From contig NC_135250.1 in assembly GCF_964204865.1 (NCBI RefSeq), positions 13,702,001 through 13,766,000 of the forward strand: 64,000 nucleotides of DNA, in the 5' to 3' direction. Under the pieces are notes generated by a model, which worked only from the letters and a program-made list of their open reading frames with translations, was not told the DNA's origin and searched no databases. The position numbers and the translations under genes are program-made. The DNA comes from Styela clava (Eukaryota > Chordata > Ascidiacea > Stolidobranchia > Styelidae). This document shows positions 26,272-37,480 of the stretch, in pieces (the first letter of the stretch is position 1; every line of letters starts with the position of its first letter).

Positions 26272-26794
26272 ATCTGCACGATGCTCAATTTATCAATAGA
26301 TTCTATTTGCACTAGGTCTTGTTACTACGTCATCCAATGTCTTTTCTGTAGTCGACGTTATGTAATCAGTGAAGGCCGAAATTTTTTAATATTATAAAGA
26401 ATGAGATTCCTCAAAATAGTTTTTCCCCGTAACTGACCTTCCACATTGTGACGAAACAACAGCACCTACACTGTAATTGTAATTTCCAAATGGTTTAATT
26501 TGCAAACACAGCCCTGACGGATGGGATGGGGTCTGTGAACGACAGCGGTAAATATCAAGAAACGTGATAAAGAGATAACGGTTAGGCATGAAATATGTTT
26601 CAATGTTCAGAACATCCCGATGGAATAGAATGTCAGTCTTCATCAGCTCTGGAGCTCGTTTTCGGCTGCTTTGCGCGACTCTTAACTGGAGATTGGACAA
26701 ACATAAATGAAGATATTGTTGTGTCGTCTGTGGTCGTTCTTGTTTTTGTGATCTCCTGGTAAGACTACAGTTTATACACATAGGGTAGGGATTT

Positions 26795-27020
26795 GCATAT
26801 TTATCCCAGGAGAGGGGAAAGGCGATAAGACGGCTTAATCATATGGCGAACCACGGCCTCTCGTCCGGTTACAAGTCAATGTCGGTATGAAATTGTTTAG
26901 ACAGTTATTTGTTTTTTGGAAGCATGGACTTGGTGGTGGAGGAAGCCGTAACCGACCAGCGCTTACGTAAACCACCCTGCAGCGGTGAGGAATCCAGCAA
27001 TCCTCTCGCACATAACTACA
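26795..27020 (-). repeat. SINE-like repeat copy
   Basis: On the minus strand this matches the copy at 49525-49835: TGCGAGAGGATTGCTGGA, CGGTTACGGCTTCC, AAGTCCATGC, GAGAGGCCGTGGTTCGCC, ATATGATTAAGCCG and the 3' end GGGATAAATATGCAAATCC. The tRNA-like 5' head seems missing, so it is probably truncated. Ends are approximate. Confidence 0.75.
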
Positions 27021-27814
27021 CTATATGGAATGTAGTACTACTTCATGATTTTCGTTACATATGCGCTAATTTTCAGCTAAATGATATGCTGTCAGTCAGA
27101 GCGGCTGCGAACTGTAACAGAACCCATGTTGATGTCACTAGAAGTATACAAAATTTGACGGTACCTTCAATTAAAGTGCCGGTTATTGTTTCCCTAATAC
27201 AATGACTTTTCTGTTAACTTTATGTGCAAATATCTCTAACAAATTATTTATGCACAAGATTCAAACGGCAATCACTGGAAAAAGACTTCTCACTATTTCT
27301 AATAAATTTTTCTCAAGAAATCCGCTTGTTGAATTCCCGTCCGCCAATAAATCTTCTCGACAGTTTTGACTTGAATTATCCCAAGTCCCGTGTCTGCCGC
27401 TTAAAACTCAACAATAGATAATACTAACAAGTAACAACATCCATACCTTTGCAGTTTTCACTAAATGGGGGCTCGGGACCTCGAATAAGACAAAGTTGTA
27501 ATTGTAATATGTATCTAGGAATGATTTATACTCCTGAGTCCTGAATTCTGTAAAAATAATGCATTTAATTATTTGCTTTCGTTTGTTGGCTTTCGTATTA
27601 GTAAACACGGGGCAACATAATTTGTATTGTATGTGACACTTTTCGCACTAAAACTCATCTTGTGCATTATTCCGAATTTACCATAATAATAACAAAAGTG
27701 CATTGCACAAATTAATGAACAAGCAGGTTGAATAGCAGTGGAAATTCACAAAATCTGAAAATTTGGCAAAGAGTAAAATTAGTAGACGCTTCCGTCTTTA
27801 ACTAGAAATATATT

Positions 27815-30704
27815 ATGAAAACCATCGCTTCGATATTGAGTGGATTTACACTAATTTACAGGTATATAACCTTCTGTATGCTTAAAATTTCTTCGTTATG
27901 GGAGAAATCGAAAGAACAATCGGCACAGTATCAGCATCAGCTCAACACCTCATTGGAATCTCAAAGGAATGACGAAGAAAACTCTCCCGAAGAGTCAACA
28001 CCAGGTAGATGATATAATGGACCTCTTAAAAGTGGTTTTATTTTGGCTGTGTTGAGGTATCGAAATACCCAGGCTTGTCCATGGGAATCCCATTGAAAAC
28101 GTCCCATAGGATGGGATGGGACAGCACACATTTTTATTTCCCATGGGACACGAAAACCGTATGATTCTCGGGGAAATGATGGTAAAACATTTCGTTATGG
28201 ACTTCGTGTCCATATATTTGAGTATAGCTCTCTTGTTGGTTATAAAGAACAAAAGATATTCAACATTAACAATATACTTCGTGAAGGGGCTGATGGACAC
28301 ATGTATAATAGTTATGAATATAAAGTTAACAAAGTCCGTGAATTTTGTTGTTTTGCACGTCTCTTCGTATAATACATTTAGTCCTATTTGGTAGACGCTA
28401 AACCTAAATTTAACAATTTTTATGTACAATTTTATTCCAATGGGAATGAATCCCATGGGGTGGGATGGGACAGCCATAATTGCTATGGGGTGGAAAGGGA
28501 CAGAAAAATATGTCCCATAGACAAGCCCAGAAATACCAGTTTCTTCCCGCTACCCTCGCTATTATGTGTTTTGGGGTGACGCTCAATATAGTACGCTCAT
28601 AAACTCCCAAGAAGATGAATTAAATTTGTAACGTGTTTGATAATATCACACGATAGGTATTAGTTATGTCAATTGATTATGTCGTTAATTAATAATGTTG
28701 TTTGATGCAATTGCACGGATTGAGAACCGCGTTATGCAGGCTAATTAATCATTGTGCTGGAATCGATTGAGTTTTTTATTGTGCACAAATTACCAGCGAT
28801 AGTGCATCCAGTGTTTATATATATATCCGCTATACATTTAAAAATGTACTTGCTTATTTTGTAAATGTGTGGATTTCACAGGCTTTTAGGATTTACTCAC
28901 TATAGCATCGGGAAGGATCGCGCCTTGGTTCAGTTTTCATGCGCTAAATTCGAGAAACCACCTACCGGTCGGTACCTATTCGCGCCACCAAGTTTTATTG
29001 CACATCGACTTGACTAAAGGCATAGCCTCAGTTTCATAATCTTGCCCTTCATATTTCCCGCGCTTAGTAATTATTGATATAAGAAAAATTATGTAGATTC
29101 ATTAAAGGATTCACACAGAAATTGATATATATAGAGAACGTAAAGTGAGAATAATATTTTAATCAAAAGAAATCGACGATAATTCTAATCCATCTAATCC
29201 AATCCCAACCGAAATTTTCAGCGAGTCTTATGACTTAGCTTTGGAAAAAACGTCAGTGAAAGAATAATTATGAAAAAAATTTTTGATCCGAATACCGAAA
29301 GAAATGTCATTTTTTAATTAAAAATAATGTATCACAGATAACGAGAGGCCTGTACAGAATAACGCTGAAATGTTGGACCAACAAGCCGATACTTCTGTTG
29401 ATGCGGATTTTCGGGCGGCTGGTGATGGTTGGGAAGCCGACGATGATGTGGATTATATAGTTGATACAGATTTGATACAAGGACATACGGCATATTCAGA
29501 CGAAGACTCCGAAGATGACGTTGTAGTTCTGCGCCGCATCATTATGGTAAACTTCACTGCTTGGTATTAACACTAGTTTACGCAGAAATAGCACATAGTG
29601 GCACAGAAATCTCGTATTTAATTTTAATTAGGTTTTATCATTCACGATGGATTTAAAATGGTACAGTACAGTTTTATATCTGGTGGGTATAACATAAGTA
29701 AAGAAAATGAACCTCACAATCCTCGGTTCAGTAATGTTATACGATGGGATTTTAACTCGCCTTTTTATGTAGTGTTTTTACATTGGTCGACTATAATAAT
29801 CGAACATACCAGCTAATCTTCAATCAATGTAAAATACATTCTCAATTCATAGATCAATTGTTGGAATGATGTCATGTTGCCAAAATCCCAAATAGATATA
29901 CACTAAAAACATATTGTTATACATATGTTACTTTATGATTAAGTTTATGTTGGGGAACCGAATAATAACAACTAGTCCAACTTGTCAAAATGCGATACAT
30001 ATTATTAAATGATTTGAAGTTTTGTAATTAGTGCACCAATTTACACCTGCATATTTATCAATCTGCATTCGTTTACGAAATTATGAGATAAATAATAAGA
30101 AACAGTTTGGCAAGAAAAATCTTTTTATATTTCGCATATGGTCCATTTAATGAGGTGCAATTATATCGGGAGCTTTTACACTCCAAGCGGCGTTGTTATT
30201 TGTCCCTTCGATTGCGCTAAAGAGCTGTATTAGGAATGAAAATATTCCGAAGAGTTTCATAATTAATTGTGCGCGTTCCGCGTATATATGAATTAAACGG
30301 AATTGGTAATACTGACTGCGTATATTGATTCCAGGCAGCGGATGACGTCACCGCACAATTACCAGAGTCGGAAGACGTTCCCTCCAATCAAGATCAACCA
30401 GATGCAGAAGTGACATCCATACCCGACCAACAGGAAGTATGCCTATTCAACATATGTATATGCCAGTGTTTCATACTTGTCCTTTGTCACTGGTGAAAAA
30501 GTCGTTTTCAATTTTTTCTTTTAGTTAAATCAAACGGCTGAAAACGTATTAAGCAATATTGTTGAGTTCATTGAAGCTTGTGGCAACGAAGATGTGGTCG
30601 AGGAACATGGACCCGAGGCGAGTTCGACCCCCGTTAACGACGACGAAACTCAGGAGAATGTTGAATCCGACCAACCAACTGCAAAGAACGACACAGAACC
30701 CTAA
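27815..30704 (+). CDS. Orphan membrane-anchored acidic protein, four exons, 226 residues
   Basis: Exons are 27815-28004, 29338-29546, 30335-30436 and 30525-30704 (stop TAA); all GT-AG with agreeing phases. Residues about 5-28 (IASILSGFTLIYRYITFCML) are hydrophobic and look like an N-terminal anchor or signal-anchor; the rest is strongly acidic and polar (GWEADDDVDYIVDTD, YSDEDSEDDVVV, ESEDVPSNQDQPD) and ends NESDQ/TAKNDTEP-like without further helices. This suggests a short luminal or cytosolic anchor plus a long disordered acidic tail. I recognise no family and assign no function. The true 5' end is uncertain: an acceptor-like TTTACAG at 27856-27862 lies inside the first exon, so an upstream exon is possible. 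The poly(A) signal is at 30742. It converges on the microseminoprotein-like gene about 330 bp away. Confidence 0.7.
28070..28529. mobile_element. hAT-type MITE, 460 bp, with perfect 8-bp target duplication
   Basis: The left end CAGGCTTGTCCATGGGA pairs with the reverse complement of the right end (TGGGCTTGTCTATGGGA). The flanks are identical 8-mers, GAAATACC (28062-28069 and 28530-28537). Subterminal regions are crowded with GGGATGGGACAG/CCCATGGGA words in both orientations, which may be transposase-binding repeats. It sits in intron 1 of the orphan gene and has no coding capacity. Confidence 0.9.
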
Positions 30705-30741
30705 ACATTTTTTTTACAAGTTTTTAGCTGAATAACCTTTT

Positions 30742-30747
30742 AATAAA
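30742..30747 (+). terminator. Poly(A) signal AATAAA of the orphan acidic gene
   Basis: An AATAAA hexamer lies 38 bases after the TAA stop codon at 30702-30704, a plausible distance for a short 3' UTR. Confidence 0.6.
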
Positions 30748-31035
30748 ATGAAAAGTAATATATTTTACACTCGCGTCTTACATCGCGTTTAGTAAGAATT
30801 CCGCCATATTGAATTTTTGTGTATTAATGGTAAAAAAATCTGAATCTTCCACTTCCAAATTCCATTGCGACGCTCCAGGAGCCAGTAGTTATCAAATATT
30901 TAAATATGGAGAAGTACGTAAAATATTCCCAAGCCAACGGCATGCTTGAAAAGATCCATAAACTGAAATTATATTCATAAACATTTTTACCCACAAAAAA
31001 GATATAGACAGAAAGTCGAGAAAAAAATGCACTGT

Positions 31036-33303
31036 TTAGCTAACAGTTAGTTTAAATGGTTTATTGCAAGGAAGTCCTGGAAATCTTCTGTTAACAACTT
31101 GAGAATTACAAAGTTCATCAAATACGACAGTGCAGGATGGATCGACATCTCTGTAGAACGATACCCTGAAATGGAAATATTCATCATGACATGAAATACA
31201 CTTTAACTCATCGACAAATTAGACTGGAAATCACAGGCGGTCACACGTATTTAAGTGTAGGCTATATATGTATATAAATGTGCTCCCTTGTCTTTCCTGC
31301 ATAATGGCCTAGGGTTCAAATAAAATACGGTAGGTGTAAATGACTGAAATGTTGTTACGTCACATAAATTGATAAATATTCACTTTCACCCGTCTATAAT
31401 AAAGGTGGAAAAAGAACGCTTCCCTATGATGGGACATCTTTGGAAATCGAATTACATGCTGTTTCGGCACCCAACCATAAAAACATTTATACCATAACAT
31501 TTCACACCATTATGAACTAACGAAAGCACAATGCGAAAGTATATTGATTGACACGATCGAGAAACCATGAGACCGGTATTCCAGCCTGAGCTCACCAAGA
31601 TCGACTAGCGAAAAACGGCGGGTTTGGAAAATTTTGGTCATAACACAGAACAGTGCCCGGGAGGTATAGTGAAAGCTAAAGAGTTATTTGAAATTAATTA
31701 ATCGGTTTACGCTAAAAATAAGTCTTACTTTTTGCAGCAATGCATTATTCTTTTAGTAAAAAAGTGATGATTTTGTTTTATTATGATCCTTTCACTTTTC
31801 GAATTAATTTTTCCTGATCGTTGCATCGTTGCATTGATCGTTCCTTTACGGCATTTTATTTTGAAGGCGTCCTCCTCTATGTGTTCAATGTCATAATGTA
31901 CTATGGTGTTGCGAGAAGATGGAGGCACTCCGTATTTTTTCTCGCTATCAGAATTTTTGTAGTGGCGTTTCATTCGACTTTTTGCGTCGCTTTTATTGAT
32001 AAATTCCAGATCAAAGCAAGATACCTTTAAAACAAAATTACAATTTATTCAAAATTTGGTGATTTCCGAAAAAAGGGAGTTGATATTTGATAATATAATG
32101 ATAATATCACTCGAAATAGCGCTGAACAAAATTATATAGTTGGTCTTGAAAACAACGTTTACGTGAATAAATAATTGATTTTCAAATCGATGTTATTGTC
32201 TGATGTTTTTTTGACTTATTGGTTATGGTCTAGAGCAGGGGTGTCAAACTCGCGGCCCGCGGGCCGCATGCGGCCCAGAGAACTTCCAATGCGGCCCTCG
32301 AACGCTTAACAATAATTGTAATATTTATATATATATTTTTTATCTAAATATATATATATATTACATTTTTCAAAGTGAAATTGATGGTAGGAAATGTCGC
32401 GAAATGTGGCGGGAAATGTCTGATCCGAAAAGTCAGTCATTTGCTTGTTTACTGATCTATACATGAAAAGATAAACGTAATATTTTTGCTTTACTGAAAT
32501 TAATCAAACATTCTCAACGATCCAGAGTAACCGATGATCATGTGACCTCGTTAATTAGAGTTGCTACTGCTACCGCTGGTGGCACAAAACAGATGCCAAA
32601 CGTCAGGACATATGTAATAAAAAAAAACACTGAGTTTATTCTTTGGTATTTTTGTAAATTTTGAGGGTATATATTTAGATTAAGTCATTTTTAGTGTATG
32701 TATTATTCTTCCTTTATCAAAACTTTGTTCAAAAATGATTTGGATAGTTGCACATAAAAATTTATGATTTTATGTAATAAATACAGTGAATTTAAATAAT
32801 AGTAAAATGGAAAAATTAATATGTAAATGGCATTTAAAATTCAAGAAAATAACAAAACTCTATTCGGCTGTTTAATTGCATCACAATATATGTCACAAAC
32901 TACACCTGTCTAAAAATATACTTCAAGTATACATTATTAAAAATTGACCAGAAATGTTTGCGGCCCTTTGAATAATTCCAAAATTGCAATGCGGCCCACG
33001 AAAACCCATGAGTTTGACACCCCTGGTCTAGAGTAGACTTATAAGTCTAGACTTTATAAGCCTATGTTGAAACATGTTTATATTTATACTCACAGTATAT
33101 TCCTTAGTTTCCATGCAGATACATTCGGCACACGAATTTTTTTGATAATTGATTGAATTCCAAACATCTCCATCTTTATAAGTAATGTTTGTATTTTTGT
33201 CGTAACAGTGATAATGTGTTGAACATATTCTTTGACCATGACAGGAAGCCAAAGCGTAAATTGAAAAAACGAAAAAAGGGCTTTGCATCCAAAATATTCG
33301 CAT
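31036..33303 (-). CDS. MSMB-like: Secreted cysteine-rich protein, beta-microseminoprotein (PSP94)-like; exon joining unresolved
   Basis: Exon 1 (33303-33094, 70 codons) starts with a signal peptide (MRIFWMQSPFFVFSIYALAS) and then C-x5-C, VWNSINYQKNSCAECIC and METKEYT. This resembles the beta-microseminoprotein pattern of a Trp-containing segment before C-x2-C-x-C and an ET motif. A tiny candidate exon at 31749-31729 can encode the family's adjacent cysteine pair (IMHCCK). The last exon (31165-31036, stop TAA) gives VSFYRDVDPSCTVVFDELCN and a final FPGLPCNKPF with cysteine spacings of 7 and 13, close to the family. The mini-exon and last exon agree in phase (AA|G), but exon 1 ends in phase 0 whereas the mini-exon needs phase 2. 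Either a junction is misread or the gene is broken. Family members are secreted, e.g. in seminal or body fluids; the role here is unknown. Confidence 0.6.
32236..33025. mobile_element. hAT-type non-autonomous element, 790 bp, with perfect 8-bp target duplication
   Basis: The ends are inverted repeats beginning CAGGGGTGTCAAACTC, followed on both sides by GGGCCGCAT words (GCGGCCCGCGGGCCGCATG on the left; ATTGCAATGCGGCCCACG on the right). The flanks are identical 8-mers, GTCTAGAG (32228-32235 and 33026-33033). The middle is AT-rich with a (TA)n tract near 32326-32362 and no transposase frame. It sits in intron 1 of the microseminoprotein-like gene. Confidence 0.92.
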
Positions 33304-35151
33304 ATTACCTTATAGTTTGTATTGTTTATTTATACTCATTCTGAAAAACAATAAATTAAATAAATTAAGAAGTGATTGCCAATTCAACCAAAGGATAACA
33401 AAAATTAAAATTGATGAACTTATCGTTGAAATTTTGATGCAGGGTAGAGTTATCAACTAATCTATATTTATTATCTATCTATTATAGTAAGAGGTGTTAG
33501 TTGGATAATTCGTACGGTACTCACCTTCGATATCAATCGTTTCAAAACTCTAAATTCTAATTTTTTAAATTAGATATTAGAACCTTGGGTGTCGCTGCTC
33601 AATATCGCGTCTTCCCTTCACCAGTAAATCTGTCTTATTATCATTTCCTCGTAATTTGTGCTCGAGTGATTCTTTTTTTGCTGATTGGAAAAAATAAACT
33701 TGACTTGACTATTCTACAGTTTAGAAGTCTTGAATGTACATTTATTTATATTCGAATTTCAAATAATCTGAATTCGGGAATTCAAGTTTCTGTCGCGTAT
33801 ATGATGAGAAATTAAATAATGAACAGTCGTTACCTATATTGAGCCCAAGTCGAACTAATTTCAACGTTTGCAACGTTCGACATTGTCAGTAAGCGCAAAA
33901 ATGCGTGCGCCTGCGTCACCGATTTGTATGATATGATACAAAAGTTAGGTAAAGCGATTAAACGAATTCAGTGAAAATGTGACTATAACTCGAAAGCAAA
34001 CCGCACCCTCCGGTCACATTTTAATGCTACCTGCGGGGTAAATGTGTATTATTAAATTGTTACATTTGGCGGAACATCGTTCTGTTGTATATAAAGCAGT
34101 TTTGGTATTATTTATCATCCAAGCTTGAAATGTTGGTGGTAGATGGTAGTAGTCGTAACGCGTTGCATATGAGAAAAATTAGGAAACTTTCCAGATGTAT
34201 TATGAAGTACTGACTTCATTTTACAACTCAAATATGAGTCATGACACCGCCGGCCATTTCACACATTGAGAAGATAAACATTTCTCTGCGCAATGTTATG
34301 TCTTACGGATGCTGTTCTAAATCCATATTATGAGTATAAATATTTAGGGCGGTAACAGCTAACGGTGCAAAAGTTCACTACCTTTCTAATAAACTAGAAT
34401 TTTTATATTCGACAATTCTTAGTAGTTCTCGCTGACGTGAAGGTTTCAGAATTTATGCATACCGCGTTGGAAATTTTGAATATGGGAATATAATCTTGTT
34501 TGCCATTTTTACGTTTTCGCATCGCACTATTTTTTACAGCAACCACATATATTGCATATTAGTATTACAATACATTATATGATGTATATTCAGCGATTGT
34601 CAGTCCGTTTTTTTTTTGTTCATAACAGACAAGAGACACATGCGTCCTAAATATGTGGTTTGTTCATGATATTTCTCTCTTCTGACATAACATAATATTC
34701 ATATTGCCTATTTGGAATTTGTGAGTATGTATAACTATATATTTATTTTATACAACGTAATTGTACGCCTTTCTCCGGACAAGACCCTGCATAACAAGCT
34801 AATTGTCTACCTAATTTAATCCACTCCAAGTGACGTGGTAATCATGTGATTTTTACCCGAGATTTTAACTTACTGGTACGTTGAATATTACATTAATAAA
34901 ATAATCAATCCAATTCAATTGGCAGGAATTAAAAAGAAATAATTACGGTATTTATAACCGTATTGTGGCATCTTCGATGCTTAAAATTAAAAATGAACAG
35001 TTTCGCTTGTTCTTTCGTTATACCAGGTAAAACTCGTCACATGACCTTATGTGACCTCACGAAATCATCTATTTTAGTTTACGATTACGAGGAAATAAAT
35101 GACTGAAAATAACCTGTATACATTATTTAAATAAAAATTAAATAAAAATCC

Positions 35152-35373
35152 GGTACTCCCGTAGTGTGTGTACCAGGTTAGGAACATATGGTTAGGCCAT
35201 AATTTTATTCCGATTTTCCTTCTTTTAGTTTTATTATGAGTTCAGGGACTGTTTGTGTTGGTCAAATGAATATACCCCATGCCCACAGGCTTCCGTCCCT
35301 TTACACAACTTGATGTAAAGTAGGCAAACAAAATTAGTTACCTCCATATTGGTACACATACTTATGGAGCGTC
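35152..35373. mobile_element. Inverted-repeat MITE, about 220 bp
   Basis: The left end GGTACTCCCGTAGTGTGTGT and right end GTACACATACTTATGGAGC are imperfect inverted repeats of the same family as 60925-61154 and 47799-47970. Flanking AAAAATC words on both sides suggest a slightly eroded 8-bp target duplication. The interior shares GGTTAGGCCATAATTTTA with the 60925 copy and GATGTAAAGTA and ATTAGTTACCTCCATATTGG with the 47799 copy. Confidence 0.75.
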
Positions 35374-35780
35374 GAAAAATCAGGCTCTAAAGTTGTGTAT
35401 CATTTAGCAGATGTGTATCTTGAACGGTGTTTTCATAAGTTCGTAACAGAGGGTCATATTTAGTTCGCTTCTCGGATACACCCGAGCTTAATTTGTAATG
35501 GATACGAATATACGATTGTAAAATGACAAAGTCATCCCATCATATTTTCTTTCCTTAAGCAAAAATATTGAAAATCCTAACTCTAATCCGAAAGTTGATG
35601 CGAACAATTCGGGTAAGTCATATGCCCTGCATGATAAATTCGATTCTGTAAATAATTTAAGAGTACACATTTGTCTGTTATTATCTAAATATATTGATAT
35701 TTACGCTAAATGGGCAAATTTTGGATCTGGAAGCGGACACGGCTCTCTTCTTTTATCCCGGTATCAGTGACATTGTTTTT

Positions 35781-35926
35781 CTCAAATACCGGTAGAGATA
35801 AACACTCATCTATGGAACGCCAATGCAAAAACTTTTACTTTGATTTATTACCTCTCAAATACCGGTAGAGATAAACACTCATCTATGGAACGCCAATGCA
35901 AAAACTTTTACTTTGATTTATTTACC
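35781..35926. repeat. Nearly perfect tandem duplication, period 73 bp, two units
   Basis: Units 35781-35853 and 35854-35926 both read CTCAAATACCGGTAGAG, ATAAACACTCATCTATGG, AACGCCAATGCAAAAAC and TTTTACTTTGATTTATT. They are essentially identical, so the duplication is recent or maintained. Confidence 0.9.
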
Positions 35927-37284
35927 CTGAACAAAAAGAAATATACCTCTAGGGGTAAATCTACAACAGGTCAACAGATGCTTCCATGCGACTAAATAAA
36001 GCAAAAATCAGCCCTGGGTAGATAGAAATGTGGCTAAATTGTCTGTGACGCCACCATCAGTTGTAGCGCAACACTCCACTTCGATAATGTCAATTTTCTA
36101 CATTTCATTGATTGTACTTTTGAACTGTATTTTACCAAAATTTAGGTTTTCCCAAAAATGTTACCGAACTCATTTTATAGTTAGCCTCTTGACATACTTC
36201 GTTCCGTGACTGAATCTGTGATGGTTATGGCTGGAAATATATGGGACACACTTTAACCGTTAACCGGAGCGTGACGTTTTGCGTAATTAGTGATAATTTA
36301 AGCTAGTTACGTCCCAATGGTTCCGGAAAATTTAGCGCCATCTTATCCTGGAATTGCTCAAAAATTATTCAGAAATATAGATAGTTTCACGCTCCACTGC
36401 AAGAGATGAGCAGCGCACTTCGGACATATGAAAATATTTTAGAAAAAACGATTCCGTTATTAAATGTCATTCATTTGACAATCCTTTCAGTGTTCGATGC
36501 GCAACTTCTACTTTGAGATATTGCAAAGTAAAACAGCATCAACTGCGATCAAGAACTCACTAGCGCTATCAGTTCCGTACGATGTGATACGAGTGTATTC
36601 ATGCAAATATATTATTTTGACAGAATGCGAACTTGTTGATTGACATTGAATATAGACGATCTTGCAATAAAATCGTGAACAATCTATTCCGACCGGAAAC
36701 TGATTCTGAATTTGTCATAAATTTTTTTATAATCAGCAACATTAGTACTGTTGGCCTACTTCAATTGTTTTTCGCATTTTTAGTGCTTACTAACAGTGAC
36801 GTATCTAGGGTAGGACGTATCTAGCCATGAATAGTGCCATGTGCTCCGTTTAGACAGGGCAAAAAAGGGCAAAAAGCCTTAATCGTAAAATGTTTCAATA
36901 AAATAATTTCAAATTGGGAATAGGTGAAACTCTCTTTTACTCAAGTAATAGCATACAAATATTTAATTTCAACAACAGTTGTTGAAACAGCGCATATTTA
37001 GCTTTTCCATGGGCGTAATTTTACACGTCACCGCTTACCAATACAGTTAATTGAGATTTCAGTTAACGGTAAATATAGATCGTAACCATCTAAAATCGTT
37101 TCCAGTCTTAGACTCTTAGTGATGATGATTGAGCAATTTTCGTCATTAAATCCCCCTTTCCCATTTGCCCTCATTTTACTGACATTCATAGAAATTGACA
37201 GCTACGAGCATCCATTATCGCTTATAAAGAAATTGTACATTTCTTCATATCCACCGCGATTTTAATGCTTGAAGACGTTGGCGA

Positions 37285-37480
37285 ATAGGATAGGATTTAA
37301 ATATTTATCCCGGGTGTGAGAAAAGCCGACAAGACGGCTTAACCATATGGCGAACCACGGCCTCTCGTCCGGATACCATTCCATGCCGGGTACGAGATTA
37401 ATTAGGTATTTGTTTTCGGAGCATGGACTTGATGGTGGAGGAAGCCGTAACCGACCAGCGCTTACATGAACCACTATATT
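37285..37480 (-). repeat. SINE-like repeat copy
   Basis: On the minus strand this matches the copy at 26795-27020 closely: GTAAGCGCTGGTCGGTTACG, GCTTCCTCCACCATCAAG, TCCATGCTCCG, GACGAGAGGCCGTGGTTCGC, CATATGGTTAAGCCGTCTTG and the 3' end GGGATAAATATTTAAATCC. Near identity over long blocks suggests the family was active fairly recently. Confidence 0.8.

Noticed and set aside
27995..28477. 160-codon open frame on the minus strand
   Set aside because: It lies almost wholly within the 460-bp hAT MITE and its flanks, and is explained by the symmetric repeat composition.
32326..32362. Short TA-rich microsatellite
   Set aside because: Ordinary low-complexity sequence inside a transposon; no independent interest.
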